Assembly (NCBI RefSeq): GCF_022267325.1
Contig: NZ_JAIZBG010000003.1
Coordinates: 1 to 64,000, forward strand
Source of the DNA: Leptospira sanjuanensis
GTDB taxonomy: Bacteria; Spirochaetota; Leptospiria; Leptospirales; Leptospiraceae
DNA length: 64,000 nucleotides
Direction of reading: 5' to 3'
The translations under genes and the position numbers were made by a program. Of this stretch, positions 53,037-63,436 are shown piece by piece. Every line of letters begins with the position of its first letter. Position 1 is the stretch's first letter. The notes below the pieces were generated by a model. It saw nothing but the letters and a program-made list of their open reading frames with translations, made no database searches and was not told the DNA's origin.

Positions 53037-54605
53037 ATGCCGACTTTTGGATCTTCCGTTGAAAAAGAATTTAAGACAGTCAGGAATTCATTCTTTCTTC
53101 CACCGAAGTCTTTTTCATTAGAAATCAGGCTCCCCGGAAAAGATTCGAAGAAGTTTTTTCCAACCGAATACGTTACGAGTATAAAGTCTCACAGATCCAT
53201 ATCCGCCGGAAAAGGCGGGATCTATTTAACCATTCCGTATCAAGAGAACTACTTTGTTCAAACAAGCGGTGAATCCTCGCTTCCACTTTCCGAAATCGAA
53301 GAGGGGGAGCAAATTCCATTCCGCGAAGTCTTTCCGATTCGAAGTATCGTTTACTTGTATATCGATGTAGGTGAGACTAAAGAAAAAAATCCAGTCTTTC
53401 GTAAACTCAACGTCGGAAAGGTGAAAAACGCAACGCGCGAGTATTCCGCTGATGGAAAAAGTTTTGTAAACGTAACCATAACTCCTATTGAGACCCTACT
53501 TACTGAAACCGAATTCTTTATCGAATATCAAAGACAAGAAGGTGAACCCGCGTCAAGGTCTGAGGATTCATACGCGGGCGTAATAACGAAAGCCGCAAAA
53601 GTCTTCTTACAAGGTCAGCTTTCAGACCTTATACGGAACTTTTGGGATGAGTTTTTTTGTAAGCTGATGAATGTCTCCCGGTACGCGGATAAAAATATTC
53701 TCGCGCCAACCACGTCACCGGACCCGGATGCAATTCTTTCCATCCTTCTTCCAAAAAAAGCATACACTGAATTCTTCGCTTATGAATCGCAAGTCTTGTC
53801 TTCCTTTTCTATCGGATCGTATATAAATTTTTGGGAAATTTTGCGATCGTATGTCTCAGAACCGCTTTACGAACTTTTTGTAGATCCTTTAGAAACATTT
53901 GATCTTGACGGAGTATATGGTAAAGGCGTTGCCTTTGGTGAGGTTGGATCGTCGAGTGTTGAAGAATACGAGGTAAGAAACTCCGAAGCAAAAGTAGTTT
54001 TTAGACCCACTCCATTTTATATGTTCGGAGACGATGGAAAGTTCCGGGATTTAGAAAACTTTGGAATCGATGCTTACTACAAATTTGTCTTAGATGATTT
54101 AAAAAATTATCGAATCGAAGATTCCGAAGAATCGGTAATAGTCGGTGTTCATGTGATTCAAAACACGTTTCAGAGCTTTGGAACTATTCTATCAGAACCA
54201 AAATACGATGACAAACTACGCGCGATATATGGTCCGAAACTTTTACACGTTAAGGTTGCGGGACTCGTATTTAAAGAGGAAAGCCCTACCACCTCAAAAA
54301 AAGAAAATTACAAAGGTGAACTTTCTAAAATCCGAGATTTGCTTTTCAAAATCTTTTGTAACCGCGAAGAGCTAAAAGTTTCGTCTGGAAGTTTTGAAAC
54401 CGGCTTTGTTCCTCTAAGGCCCGGAATGCCTTTCCAAATCCTGAACGATCCATATAAATCGTATCCGATCCCGATTGAGGATGTTTCAGAATTCGGTTAT
54501 ATCACAGACGTAATCGATGATTTCATTCCGGGTCAAGCGAAAGCTTCAACCACTTTAAACTTTAAATGGAGTCCTTCGAAAAGCGTATATCAAGAAACCG
54601 CATAA
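53037..54605 (+). CDS. Baseplate hub-like protein, 522 aa
   Basis: A large beta-rich protein (FPTEYVTSIKSHRSISAGKG, FFPIRSIVYLYIDVGETKE-like) located directly after the spike gene. The C-terminal part (DVSEFGYITDVIDDFIPG) resembles the hub end. By order and size it is the gp27/gpD-like hub on which the spike sits. Confidence 0.6.
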   Translation: MPTFGSSVEKEFKTVRNSFFLPPKSFSLEIRLPGKDSKKFFPTEYVTSIKSHRSISAGKGGIYLTIPYQENYFVQTSGESSLPLSEIEEGEQIPFREVFPIRSIVYLYIDVGETKEKNPVFRKLNVGKVKNATREYSADGKSFVNVTITPIETLLTETEFFIEYQRQEGEPASRSEDSYAGVITKAAKVFLQGQLSDLIRNFWDEFFCKLMNVSRYADKNILAPTTSPDPDAILSILLPKKAYTEFFAYESQVLSSFSIGSYINFWEILRSYVSEPLYELFVDPLETFDLDGVYGKGVAFGEVGSSSVEEYEVRNSEAKVVFRPTPFYMFGDDGKFRDLENFGIDAYYKFVLDDLKNYRIEDSEESVIVGVHVIQNTFQSFGTILSEPKYDDKLRAIYGPKLLHVKVAGLVFKEESPTTSKKENYKGELSKIRDLLFKIFCNREELKVSSGSFETGFVPLRPGMPFQILNDPYKSYPIPIEDVSEFGYITDVIDDFIPGQAKASTTLNFKWSPSKSVYQETA

Positions 54606-54654
54606 ACAAGTCTTACTCCTCCGATTATTAAACTCGTTCTAAGCTTCTTCCGAA

Positions 54655-57600
54655 ATGACCGAAGTAAAAGAAGTCGTTAGGGAAACCTTGCTAATCCTCA
54701 AGGGAAAAAAACTCCCTGATGGCGCGCAATCGATACACAAGGATTTATCTGTTTGGAAGAAGTTTGCAAGACACGATCATCCTTGGAGGCAAATCAAAGC
54801 CGCTCCAAAGACTCCTTTTCATAGAATACACGCAGAAAAAAAAGAGGATCATTCTTCGCATAGCGCACCTAAAAATGAAAATCATCCAGAAAGTAAGGAT
54901 GAATTTCATCTTGTTACGGATTCGGTAAAAACTTCAAAAGAACCTGAAAAAGACCAACTCCAACTTTTTACTAATCTTTCACAACCAAAGGTTAATCCAA
55001 ATCTGAAGCCGGTTTTTACTCCGGGGAAATTACGCAATCTTGGGGAGCTTATAACCGAGATCAAAAATACACTCATCGCCTCCGGTCTTGAGACAAGGGC
55101 AAAAGAATTTTTGGATCTTGCTTACAAGGGTGAAAACGACCTGAATAAAATCCTAAATCTTTCCTACCGTTTTGTAAAACTAAACTCAGAGAATGCAAAT
55201 AAGATCATACGATCCCTTGTTTCTGAAAAAGTAAAAGAAACAAAAAAGACTCTATCCGAGGCAATGCTTGGAAACGACAACGCAAAAGGCGAACATCATG
55301 TTCAATCAAATGCACCAAGTTTTTTAAATTCAAACTATCTTTCCGGCGTCGTATCAGAACTACAAAATGAAAGTATTTCTCTTTCAGACAAAAACTTTAT
55401 TGAGAGAGTAAAAACCTCCCTAGAACGAAAACAAATACCTCTTACTATAAAAACAAAGGTTAATGAAGAGATAACAAAACTCGAAAATAAAGAATCCTCG
55501 ATTGTTCTTAAAATTCTTCGAACCTATATAAGCGATTCTCTTCTTACATATAACGAAAAAAACAATCCCCAGCCGATTGATGACGACTCTCCGGTCAAAA
55601 GGTCGGTAATTTCTTCAAAGTTTAGACTCCTTGCTGATAATATGGAAGAGTCGATCCAGTACAAAGAAAGCCCTCCGATCTCAAGACAGAATCCAACACG
55701 AAGACGAGCAGGGATCGCGGCTTCTATGAACGATGATGCTGAACGAATGCGTAGAATACAAGCTGCGCTCTATGGTCTTGCAGGTGAGGTAGAGGAGGGG
55801 ACTTTACCAGAATATCTAAAACGGATTAAAAGTAAAAAAGATATAGAAGTGATTTTGTCGGTTTCAAAATATCTAGACAGTTATCGAAGAATACCATATT
55901 CAAATGATTTGAAACCATTAGATTCTAAAGTCTCTGTTGGGTTTCATAAATTTTTTAGGCATTCCTTTTTTGAAAAGCAAAATTACGAAACTTCAATTCG
56001 ATCAGATGGCCAGATTTATTGGCATAATTTAGAATGGATTTTGAAGAAAGGTTTAATTTCAAAAAAAGATTACGAAACTATTCTGAATTATACTTTAAAA
56101 GACAGAAGATCTGAAAATGAAACGATTTACATTGAAGATCTTAGTAAGGCCGAAGAGCTTAAACGAATTTATAATCTAAAAGACAATATAGAAAATTGTC
56201 TATATGCAAAGCGAGCTGATAAGAAATCTAAAAAATCGGTCACTATTAAAGGTGAAAAATACGAACTATTCATTAAAGGAAAAAGCTCTTCAAATAACTA
56301 TAGCAATAGTTCTCTTAGTATGCTTCGTCTTGGATTGGACACCTACGAGAAAATCCAATCAGCAGGAAAACATTTACAAGGACTCATTGATAAAAATACA
56401 GGGCGCGGCCCAGATCCGAAATTAAGAGAAATCAAAAAACTTGAAAATGAGCTTATCGGAAGTAAGATCCCAGGATTTTTTCCAACACCGAAACCATTAG
56501 CTCAAAGACTAGTTCAAGAAGCTGAAATCTCTCCAGGAATGGAAGTCTTAGAGCCTTCCGCCGGAAAGGGTGATTTATCAGAAACCATCTTGGATTCAAG
56601 TGGTATAAAACCCGACACAATCGAATATTACGGTCCTTTACGTGAGATTTTACAAAAGAAAGAATTCAATCTTGTCGGTCAGGATTTTCTCGAATTCAAA
56701 GATAAACAATATGACCGAATCATTATGAATCCTCCCTTCGAAAAGGGGCAGGATGCAATTCATGTTCAACATGCGTATGCTCTATTGAAACCCGGTGGCC
56801 GTCTCGTAAGTATCATGTCCGAGGGGCCGTTTTTCCGGGGAGATTCAAAATCAAAACAATTTAGAGATTGGCTGGATAAGATGGGAGGAGAATCGGAACC
56901 CCTCCCTGAAGGCTCATTTTTAGGAAGTGAAGCGTTTCGCCAAACGGGAGTCAATACTCGAATAGTAATACTTGATAAACCGAAAGAAAGAACATCTACC
57001 GAATCTTCAAACTCTCATACAGAAGGTTTTACTCAAGAAAATCCAAACGCAAGATCGGAAGCAATGCGTGGAAATGACAACGCAAAAGGAGAGCATGATA
57101 CAATTCGGTCTGAAGTAACCGATGTCCTACCAAATCTTGAAAGAACTAAAACGCAAGATTCGCAAAGAATTCAAACGATCGTCAAAGAATCAAAAAAGTT
57201 AAGTGAGCATAATAACGTTCAATCGTTTCTTGATTCTAAGGAAAAAAATAAAGAATATAAAGACGTAAATAAAAGAGTTCCAGGTTCTCGTAAAGAATTA
57301 GCCGCAATTTCAAAACTCATAAAAATATCAGACCTTGAAAAACTCGATCCAGTCACGGCAGAACGTGTTGTTAAAAAAGAAAGAGTTCTACCTCCATTTG
57401 AATATACGGAATACAAAAATAAAGGCGAGGACGGCGGACTCGTTTTTCTAAAATCAAAAATATACGAATCCATTGCGTCAAAGCCCGCCGATTCCGAAGC
57501 CGCGAGAAAAGAATATGTGGAATTATTGAATAAAGTTCTCAGTCCAATTCTAAAATCTAAATCGACTCAAGAAATCTTAGACTACGCAAACTCATTTTCA

Positions 57601-59169
57601 CGGAATACGCTTCACAATAAATATGGAACAATTATCTTTTCACAAATTGAAACGTATAAAGAAGAGATTTCTAAACCTAATTTATCCACTGAATCTTTAA
57701 ATGAAATCACCAAGAATTACAAGGATAGTGTCGGAAAAATTGTTCCTGGAATTGAAACTATTTTTGATAAGATTCAGCGCGGTGAAGTTAAAGAATTATA
57801 TCAAATCAAAAGAGAGATATATCCTCTATTAAACAAATACTATTATACTAGCATTTATGATGAGAATTTAAGAGTTTTACCAAGCGTTTTTGGAGATAGG
57901 CTATTTAATATTTTGCATCGAAGCACTTCAGCGGGTTCCGAAGTTTGGAACAAAGCCGTTCTTTATAACCCGCTCGATGAACAGACGGCTTCTAAGTTAT
58001 TTAACGATAATCTTGAGAAATTGAAAATAGAAAAAATTGTAAGAATAGAAAGTTTCAAAAAAGCCTATCCAACATTTGAAGATTTTAAATCTGAAATGGG
58101 ATTTTATAGCGAAGAAAAAGCTAAAAAAATATACGAAGAAAGTACGACTCTAAAGAATTTACCTACTCGAGAAGAATGGTCCAATAATCCTCTTTATAAA
58201 GTAAGGGAGTCTGATTGGTCTTGGGCGGAGAAGAAGAATTCAAGTAGTAGAAAAGAAAATCCAAATAAGAATATTTTAAAACGATCCCCTCTCGGAGTTA
58301 TCATACGACAAAACGGAAGATCCGTTAAATCCGATGAAATATCCAGCAAAGCACTGACTGAAAATTGGGGATTTGGTTCCGTACAATTTGGACACTATAT
58401 GAATGATATAGCGTCAAAAGACCATATCACTCGATTTGTATCCTCTCTCAAGGATCTTGAAGACTGTTTAGAAATTGATCTAAAAAAGGCTATTGAAAAA
58501 GGACATCTCAGTCTTGCTTTCGGGGCGCGAGGTAAACCAGGACAAGCCGCGAGCTACGAATCTGGTTATAAAATTATAAATATTACGAAAACGAAAGGGG
58601 ACGGGTCGGTCGCTCACGAATTCTGTCACTTTTTCGATCATATCTGTACTGGTATCGATAGGAATCGATCCGATACTCATTATATTTCAATCAATCCATC
58701 TGGAGCGTTTGAGAAAACCGTTAGAAAAATCAATAACGTAATTAAAAGAAATCCGAATGGGGAATTCTCTGACTTTTACAAAAACGGTCACACGCTTGGG
58801 AAAAAAGATTTCAAAAAACCGAATGAATACTTTGCTCGCGCCTTTGAAGCGTATGTTCAAGATAAGCTTGAAAAAAGAAATATGATAAATACCTACTTAG
58901 TCGCACCGAACAAAGTCACAGATGATGTACACCCTATTTTAGCTCACGAATACAATATGAAATACCCACAAGGAGAGGAGCGAACCCGAATTTTCGAGGC
59001 ATTCGATGATTTCATAAGTGTGTTTAAAAGTGAGTTTCAATTCGCAAAGCCTTTTGACGTAAATGCGCCTAGAATATCTTCGATTCAAGAAAACTTGGAT
59101 ACGATTAGCGATATTGTAAAAGAGAAGAAAAAGAAATCTCCGATTCCGCTTTTAATTGAAGAATCTTGA
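54655..59169 (+). CDS. Giant polyvalent protein with methylase and zincin domains
   Basis: A 1504-residue multi-domain protein. Residues about 605-760 form an N6-adenine-type methylase (PGFFPTPKPLAQRLVQEAE, LEPSAGKGDLSE, IMNPPFEKGQ). Residues 1225-1330 contain LPD1-like NWGFGSVQFGHYMNDIASKD and LSLAFGARGKPGQAASYES, then the zincin SVAHEFCHFFDH with the HExxH-type HEFCH near 1320. The linker GNDNAKGEH occurs twice, near residues 204 and 803, and may mark module borders. These domains are typical of polyvalent proteins injected by phages and conjugative elements to protect incoming DNA. It lies between tail and head genes. Confidence 0.75.
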   Translation: MTEVKEVVRETLLILKGKKLPDGAQSIHKDLSVWKKFARHDHPWRQIKAAPKTPFHRIHAEKKEDHSSHSAPKNENHPESKDEFHLVTDSVKTSKEPEKDQLQLFTNLSQPKVNPNLKPVFTPGKLRNLGELITEIKNTLIASGLETRAKEFLDLAYKGENDLNKILNLSYRFVKLNSENANKIIRSLVSEKVKETKKTLSEAMLGNDNAKGEHHVQSNAPSFLNSNYLSGVVSELQNESISLSDKNFIERVKTSLERKQIPLTIKTKVNEEITKLENKESSIVLKILRTYISDSLLTYNEKNNPQPIDDDSPVKRSVISSKFRLLADNMEESIQYKESPPISRQNPTRRRAGIAASMNDDAERMRRIQAALYGLAGEVEEGTLPEYLKRIKSKKDIEVILSVSKYLDSYRRIPYSNDLKPLDSKVSVGFHKFFRHSFFEKQNYETSIRSDGQIYWHNLEWILKKGLISKKDYETILNYTLKDRRSENETIYIEDLSKAEELKRIYNLKDNIENCLYAKRADKKSKKSVTIKGEKYELFIKGKSSSNNYSNSSLSMLRLGLDTYEKIQSAGKHLQGLIDKNTGRGPDPKLREIKKLENELIGSKIPGFFPTPKPLAQRLVQEAEISPGMEVLEPSAGKGDLSETILDSSGIKPDTIEYYGPLREILQKKEFNLVGQDFLEFKDKQYDRIIMNPPFEKGQDAIHVQHAYALLKPGGRLVSIMSEGPFFRGDSKSKQFRDWLDKMGGESEPLPEGSFLGSEAFRQTGVNTRIVILDKPKERTSTESSNSHTEGFTQENPNARSEAMRGNDNAKGEHDTIRSEVTDVLPNLERTKTQDSQRIQTIVKESKKLSEHNNVQSFLDSKEKNKEYKDVNKRVPGSRKELAAISKLIKISDLEKLDPVTAERVVKKERVLPPFEYTEYKNKGEDGGLVFLKSKIYESIASKPADSEAARKEYVELLNKVLSPILKSKSTQEILDYANSFSRNTLHNKYGTIIFSQIETYKEEISKPNLSTESLNEITKNYKDSVGKIVPGIETIFDKIQRGEVKELYQIKREIYPLLNKYYYTSIYDENLRVLPSVFGDRLFNILHRSTSAGSEVWNKAVLYNPLDEQTASKLFNDNLEKLKIEKIVRIESFKKAYPTFEDFKSEMGFYSEEKAKKIYEESTTLKNLPTREEWSNNPLYKVRESDWSWAEKKNSSSRKENPNKNILKRSPLGVIIRQNGRSVKSDEISSKALTENWGFGSVQFGHYMNDIASKDHITRFVSSLKDLEDCLEIDLKKAIEKGHLSLAFGARGKPGQAASYESGYKIINITKTKGDGSVAHEFCHFFDHICTGIDRNRSDTHYISINPSGAFEKTVRKINNVIKRNPNGEFSDFYKNGHTLGKKDFKKPNEYFARAFEAYVQDKLEKRNMINTYLVAPNKVTDDVHPILAHEYNMKYPQGEERTRIFEAFDDFISVFKSEFQFAKPFDVNAPRISSIQENLDTISDIVKEKKKKSPIPLLIEES

Positions 59170-59173
59170 GAAT

Positions 59174-59350
59174 ATGAAAAATTATGAAATCTTTAAAGGG
59201 ATCTTTCTGTATACACTTTGTTCCAGTCTTCTTTTCTGGTTCTCACTCGGATTTATTTCGCGTGTGTTGTATGACACTTTTTGTTTTGTTCGATCGATGT
59301 TTTTTGAATCAGGACACGACGAGAATCCGAATCAAGTTTCGAAAATCTAA
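59174..59350 (+). CDS. Small membrane protein, 58 aa
   Basis: ATG 59174 gives one long hydrophobic helix (IFLYTLCSSLLFWFSLGFIS) and a short polar tail. It starts four bases after the polyvalent gene. It could be an accessory holin or a superinfection protein, but nothing proves it. Confidence 0.5.
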   Translation: MKNYEIFKGIFLYTLCSSLLFWFSLGFISRVLYDTFCFVRSMFFESGHDENPNQVSKI

Positions 59351-59740
59351 GTGCCGACCTTTCTCGGGCCGTTTTCCTTCGATGAATTTCTTGAGAATGC
59401 TATCTTGAAGAATCTTTTTGTCTCAGAAACGGAGATCGATTTTTCAAACCCGCTCGGCAGTTATAACCTTGGGGAAGTTTTAGGGATCAATTCATTGGTA
59501 TCTCATATCGTTGTAAAGGTCATACTTCCTTTTGACGGAAATCCGGTATTAACGATAGGAGATACGACGAGTGTGGATAAGTGGTTTGACGAGGGAGGAG
59601 TGGATTTGTCAGAGATTGGAGTATTTTTTGGGGTTGTTTTGGACAGAATCGAATCCACGACACAGGCAAAAATCTATTGGAATCCAAAATTTAGTTCAAA
59701 AGGAAAGGCTAAAATATTTTTGTTCTCAAGTTCTGTTTAA
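59351..59740 (+). CDS. Beta-rich virion-associated protein, 129 aa
   Basis: A GTG start directly after the small membrane gene stop. The sequence is a compact beta fold (VVKVILPFDGNPVLTIGDTT, ESTTQAKIYWNPKF), similar in style to phage head-decoration or tail proteins. Position before the protease and capsid genes agrees with a virion role. No family is recognised. Confidence 0.5.
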   Translation: MPTFLGPFSFDEFLENAILKNLFVSETEIDFSNPLGSYNLGEVLGINSLVSHIVVKVILPFDGNPVLTIGDTTSVDKWFDEGGVDLSEIGVFFGVVLDRIESTTQAKIYWNPKFSSKGKAKIFLFSSSV

Positions 59741-59812
59741 CGTTCAAAATCTGTAATTCTAATTGAAAATTAGCCTATTTCATTTGTTTTAGATAAGAGT
59801 CCTACATTTCAA

Positions 59813-60142
59813 ATGGAAGAAAAAAGAATTTATAAAATATTCTACATGGGTCTACCGATGCGAGGATGGATCGGTAAGGACGGGAAGTGGGTTCTCCAGG
59901 GTTGTTTTGCACATTTCGTAAAATATCTGAAAGTTTCAGAACAAGGTTGGATGATTATCATTTATGAATGTAGTTATATCCGAGTCCTTTTCAAATTTCT
60001 TAGAGGCGACTTCGCAGTAAAAGAGGACGTCAGAGAAATTCCTCAGCCTAAATTCAAGTTTGTATTAAAATTAAATCTCGATTATCAATTCCAAACTGCC
60101 TTTATCAGTATTATTTTCTTACTTCACACACTTCTAAACTAA
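59813..60142 (+). CDS. Hypothetical membrane-associated protein, 109 aa
   Basis: A basic, aromatic-rich protein with a C-terminal hydrophobic helix (FQTAFISIIFLLHTLLN). It precedes the protease gene by 54 bases. Its function is unknown. Confidence 0.45.
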   Translation: MEEKRIYKIFYMGLPMRGWIGKDGKWVLQGCFAHFVKYLKVSEQGWMIIIYECSYIRVLFKFLRGDFAVKEDVREIPQPKFKFVLKLNLDYQFQTAFISIIFLLHTLLN

Positions 60143-60196
60143 TCATTTTATCATTTTAATTCTCCGATCGCGTTAAAGCGACTATGCGTAGTCTCC

Positions 60197-61126
60197 ATGC
60201 AAGAGACTACCTTTTTACATCCATTTCAAATCCTAAAAGCAAGTCCCGAAGACAGGACAGGTGCAATAAAGATTTTAGTTAAGGCTTCTTCCGAAAGAAG
60301 AGACAAACAAGGTGAGGTCATCCTTAAATCTGCGTATGCGGATATGAACATGCGAAGTCAGTTCACTTCGCAAGGATACTTCGACTACAACCACCTCACC
60401 GACCTAATCGACAAGGAGATCCGCGATCTAAAAAAAGAGGGAACGCTTACCGGAACCGTGCTCGTTGCTTTGCAAGACGCTAAAACAAAAGCAATTATCG
60501 GCGGCCCGGAACAAATTGGACTCAAAGACGATTTTCCAACATCACTTGGAATCAAAGAAGACGGACTCTATATCCAAGGAAGACTCATTCCAGGTAACAG
60601 TTTCGCGGAAGAGATAAAAAAAGGATTACAGGCAGGTTTTAACGGCTGGGGAGCTTCGGTTTCAGGTTTTGCAAGTCCACAAGACTATCAAGGGAAGACA
60701 ATTCGAAAGATTGAACTAAAAAAATGTGCGATCGCTCCTCTCCAAGAAGTAATCAATCCAGATACCTCTGTTCAACTGATTAAAGGAGCCGTGTTTCTAA
60801 GAGACATTGAAAAGTCTGAACTCATCGGAGTCACGGTTTCACCAACTGAGTCTACCAATCAAGAAAATATAGAACTCGATCGTCTTTCTCGTATTGAAAG
60901 AAAACTTGCGTTCCTTACAAGGCTCTTTCAATCAGATCCAATTGCACAAGACCGTTTTGTCGATTTAATTTTTACCGATATTGAAGATCGCATAGTAAAT
61001 CAGGGCATGGAGTGTCGTTCATCTCTGATTCGTTCTATTCTTTCTTCGGAATATAGTATCGAAGGAGAAGACCTAGAAAATCTAACCGACGCACTCTTTT
61101 TAAAATTGAGCGGGGAAAGATTATGA
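60197..61126 (+). CDS. Prohead protease-like protein
   Basis: A 309-residue protein with an N-terminal XkdF/prohead-protease-like start (IKILVKASSERRDKQGEVIL, GYFDYNHLTD) and a core (GWGASVSGFAS, KIELKKCAIAPLQEV). These segments include the His and Ser expected for the HK97-type protease. The C-terminal 100 residues are helical and may act as a scaffold-like extension. It is coupled by ATGA to the scaffold gene. Confidence 0.7.
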   Translation: MQETTFLHPFQILKASPEDRTGAIKILVKASSERRDKQGEVILKSAYADMNMRSQFTSQGYFDYNHLTDLIDKEIRDLKKEGTLTGTVLVALQDAKTKAIIGGPEQIGLKDDFPTSLGIKEDGLYIQGRLIPGNSFAEEIKKGLQAGFNGWGASVSGFASPQDYQGKTIRKIELKKCAIAPLQEVINPDTSVQLIKGAVFLRDIEKSELIGVTVSPTESTNQENIELDRLSRIERKLAFLTRLFQSDPIAQDRFVDLIFTDIEDRIVNQGMECRSSLIRSILSSEYSIEGEDLENLTDALFLKLSGERL

Positions 61127-61944
61127 TTTCGGAAGCGATAGAAAGGCTAAGGTCGCGGATTGCGTCAAAGCCTTTAAAGAAGTCTGGAGAGCCAGGATCA
61201 CCAGATCTTCAGTCTTTAGCATCGAAGGTTACGACGTTACTGGATTCAGGAAGCGTTTTGCCGGAGACAGATAAGGTAAAAGAGTGGGCGGTTTCACAAG
61301 GGGTTTCTGATTCAGAGGCCGGATCATTTGCGGAAGATGTGATAAACGCGTACTTCGATGATTCGGACGATGAAGACGAAGAGGTAAACAAATCAGAACT
61401 CGGTTCGGAAAAAGACAACGACGAGGAAGAAGAGGAGGGCGAGGACAAAGAGAGTAAGGAGAAAAAGAAAAAAGAGAAGGAAAAAAAGAAGAAAGAAGAA
61501 GAGGAAAAAGAGAAAGAAATTGAAAAAGCAAAACTTGAATTCTTCAAAGAGTTTAAAAACACATTAGAGATTCTTAAATCCGGTCAAGAGACTCTTGCCG
61601 CCGCAATCGAACATCTTCTCGATCGAGCTGAGGAAACAGAGGAACTTTCAAACTCCGTTCAAAAACTTAAATCAGAAATCGGAACCTTAGCTGTAAACCC
61701 GAAGACTGAGAAAAATCCAGTTACGAAATCATCTCCGAATGGTAGTTCAGGTGTAATATCTGGAATCGTCTCCGGTGCTGACCGAGAAAAGGTAAGTAAT
61801 CAAATAATCAAAGGCATTGAGTTAGGAAAATGCCAACTCGAAGACGTGGCGTACTTCGAGTCTACTTGGAAACTGTCTGACCGCGCCCAAGCATTCCTTA
61901 ACGAATATAAGGAAGTGTTAAAAAGTGGGTCCACACAGCTTTGA
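61123..61944 (+). CDS. Capsid scaffold protein
   Basis: A 273-residue protein with an acidic patch (FDDSDDEDEEVNKSE), a long Lys/Glu coiled coil (about residues 100-140) and a short helical C-terminus (DVAYFESTWKLSDRAQAF) that would contact the capsid. This is the usual scaffold plan, between protease and capsid. It overlaps the capsid start by 20 bases. Confidence 0.7.
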   Translation: MISEAIERLRSRIASKPLKKSGEPGSPDLQSLASKVTTLLDSGSVLPETDKVKEWAVSQGVSDSEAGSFAEDVINAYFDDSDDEDEEVNKSELGSEKDNDEEEEEGEDKESKEKKKKEKEKKKKEEEEKEKEIEKAKLEFFKEFKNTLEILKSGQETLAAAIEHLLDRAEETEELSNSVQKLKSEIGTLAVNPKTEKNPVTKSSPNGSSGVISGIVSGADREKVSNQIIKGIELGKCQLEDVAYFESTWKLSDRAQAFLNEYKEVLKSGSTQL

Positions 61945-63373
61945 ACAACTAGTAGAAATTAAAAAAGCATTTGAGGCAAACACCGCACAAAACGGAGCCT
62001 CACCCTTTATCGACTTCAATTCTTCGGGTGCTGTTCTCTCGATGCAATCACTTGACAAAGTTTTTGTCGCAACGGTTTCGACTGACAAGGACTTCAAGTT
62101 TCTAAAAGAAACTCCAAGAAGAAACATCAATCAGGTCATTGCGGAATACAATCGAAACAAGTCACACGGTGGCGGTTGGTACAACTCTTCGTATATTGGT
62201 CAGTCCGACGAACCGACATACAGAGACGCGGTATTCGAAAGACTTTACAACGAAGTCAACTATATCGCGGAAGGCTTCTCATACAACAAAGTCGTAGATA
62301 CGGTAAATAATTCTCAAGATCCAGAACTAGCACAGTCAAACGCCGCGCTTAAAAGAGGTATGGAGTCTCAGATGCGCCGGATTTGGTTTGGGAAAAAAGA
62401 TCTAAACAAACTCGAACAGGACGGTTTTGAAACTCAGATTAAAGCGTTAGGGAAAGATTATTTTACGGATTGTCGCGGATCACTGCCTGCGGTCGATCAG
62501 ATGAAATACTATTCCTCTCAAATTCGTACGCGTCACTTCGGTCTTACCAATTATGCTAAAATGCACCCGGCTACCAAAGCTCTTTACGACCAAACCTATG
62601 ATCGTTCAGGCAACGGAATTGTAATTCAGAATAACAACCAGACTCCGGGTTCTACAACGATGTCGAACGTCGTGAGTGGGGTCGCTGATTCCAACGCAAA
62701 AGACGGGGTTATCTTTTTTGACGATGACATTTGGATGGATCGTCACGAATGGGGAGTGCCTCTAAGAAGAGATCAATACGGTCATTGGGTAGAAGGTCCG
62801 ACCTCCGATACACAATCACCGGCGATGCCTTCGTTTAACATTTCTGTACTGAATTCAGTTCCTGGTTCTTTGTTCACAGGTTCCTATGTCGGTGATTACA
62901 AATACAGAGTTTGTGCGGGGGATCTAAAGAACTGGTCGGGCGCAAGTTCAGCACAAAGTATTTCGATTCCTTTAAACGGAGCATCCGAACTCACCATAAC
63001 TCCGGGCGTGGGTGGGGTTCCTGAGACGCGTTACGCGATCTTTAGAGAAACAGGACCAAACTCCGGGCTTATCCGTTACATGAGAGAGGTGAAGAAAAAT
63101 ACTTCGGGTCCGACGACGATCGTTCAGGATCTTAACGAAGATCTTCCCGGAACAACGATTATGGTCATGGGAGACTTTAACTCAAAGTCCTCCTCAGATG
63201 ATACGAGAACTTTGATTCTTTCCGAACTTCTTGGATTTACAAAAACTCTTTTTCCTTACGGTGCAGGGGGAGTGGTACGTTCCCGTCTTGGAGTCGTTGA
63301 GAATTACAGCGTTCTTCAGATTTTAGCGGAAGAGAAATTTAGGGTTTTCACTAACGTTCCTGTGAGAATCTAA
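61925..63373 (+). CDS. Major capsid protein
   Basis: A GTG start follows AAGGAAGT. The 482-residue protein has a HK97-type plan: an N-terminal arm, a core helix (LKRGMESQMRRIWFGKKDLN) and a C-terminal strand with GAGGVVRSRLGVVENYSVLQ. A beta insertion of about 90 residues near 300-390 (GSYVGDYKYRVCAGDLKNW, PETRYAIFRE) looks like an Ig/FN3-type surface domain. Position after the scaffold confirms the call. Confidence 0.8.
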   Translation: MGPHSFEQLVEIKKAFEANTAQNGASPFIDFNSSGAVLSMQSLDKVFVATVSTDKDFKFLKETPRRNINQVIAEYNRNKSHGGGWYNSSYIGQSDEPTYRDAVFERLYNEVNYIAEGFSYNKVVDTVNNSQDPELAQSNAALKRGMESQMRRIWFGKKDLNKLEQDGFETQIKALGKDYFTDCRGSLPAVDQMKYYSSQIRTRHFGLTNYAKMHPATKALYDQTYDRSGNGIVIQNNNQTPGSTTMSNVVSGVADSNAKDGVIFFDDDIWMDRHEWGVPLRRDQYGHWVEGPTSDTQSPAMPSFNISVLNSVPGSLFTGSYVGDYKYRVCAGDLKNWSGASSAQSISIPLNGASELTITPGVGGVPETRYAIFRETGPNSGLIRYMREVKKNTSGPTTIVQDLNEDLPGTTIMVMGDFNSKSSSDDTRTLILSELLGFTKTLFPYGAGGVVRSRLGVVENYSVLQILAEEKFRVFTNVPVRI

Positions 63374-63436
63374 TCATAAATTCTTTCACTCATGAATCTA
63401 CATTTCGGGGATGAGTTTTCGTCCCCCTCTTTTTAG

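Noticed and set aside
61209..61562. Antisense frame rich in Ser and Phe opposite the scaffold gene
   Set aside because: It is the mirror of the Lys/Glu coiled coil and has no independent support.
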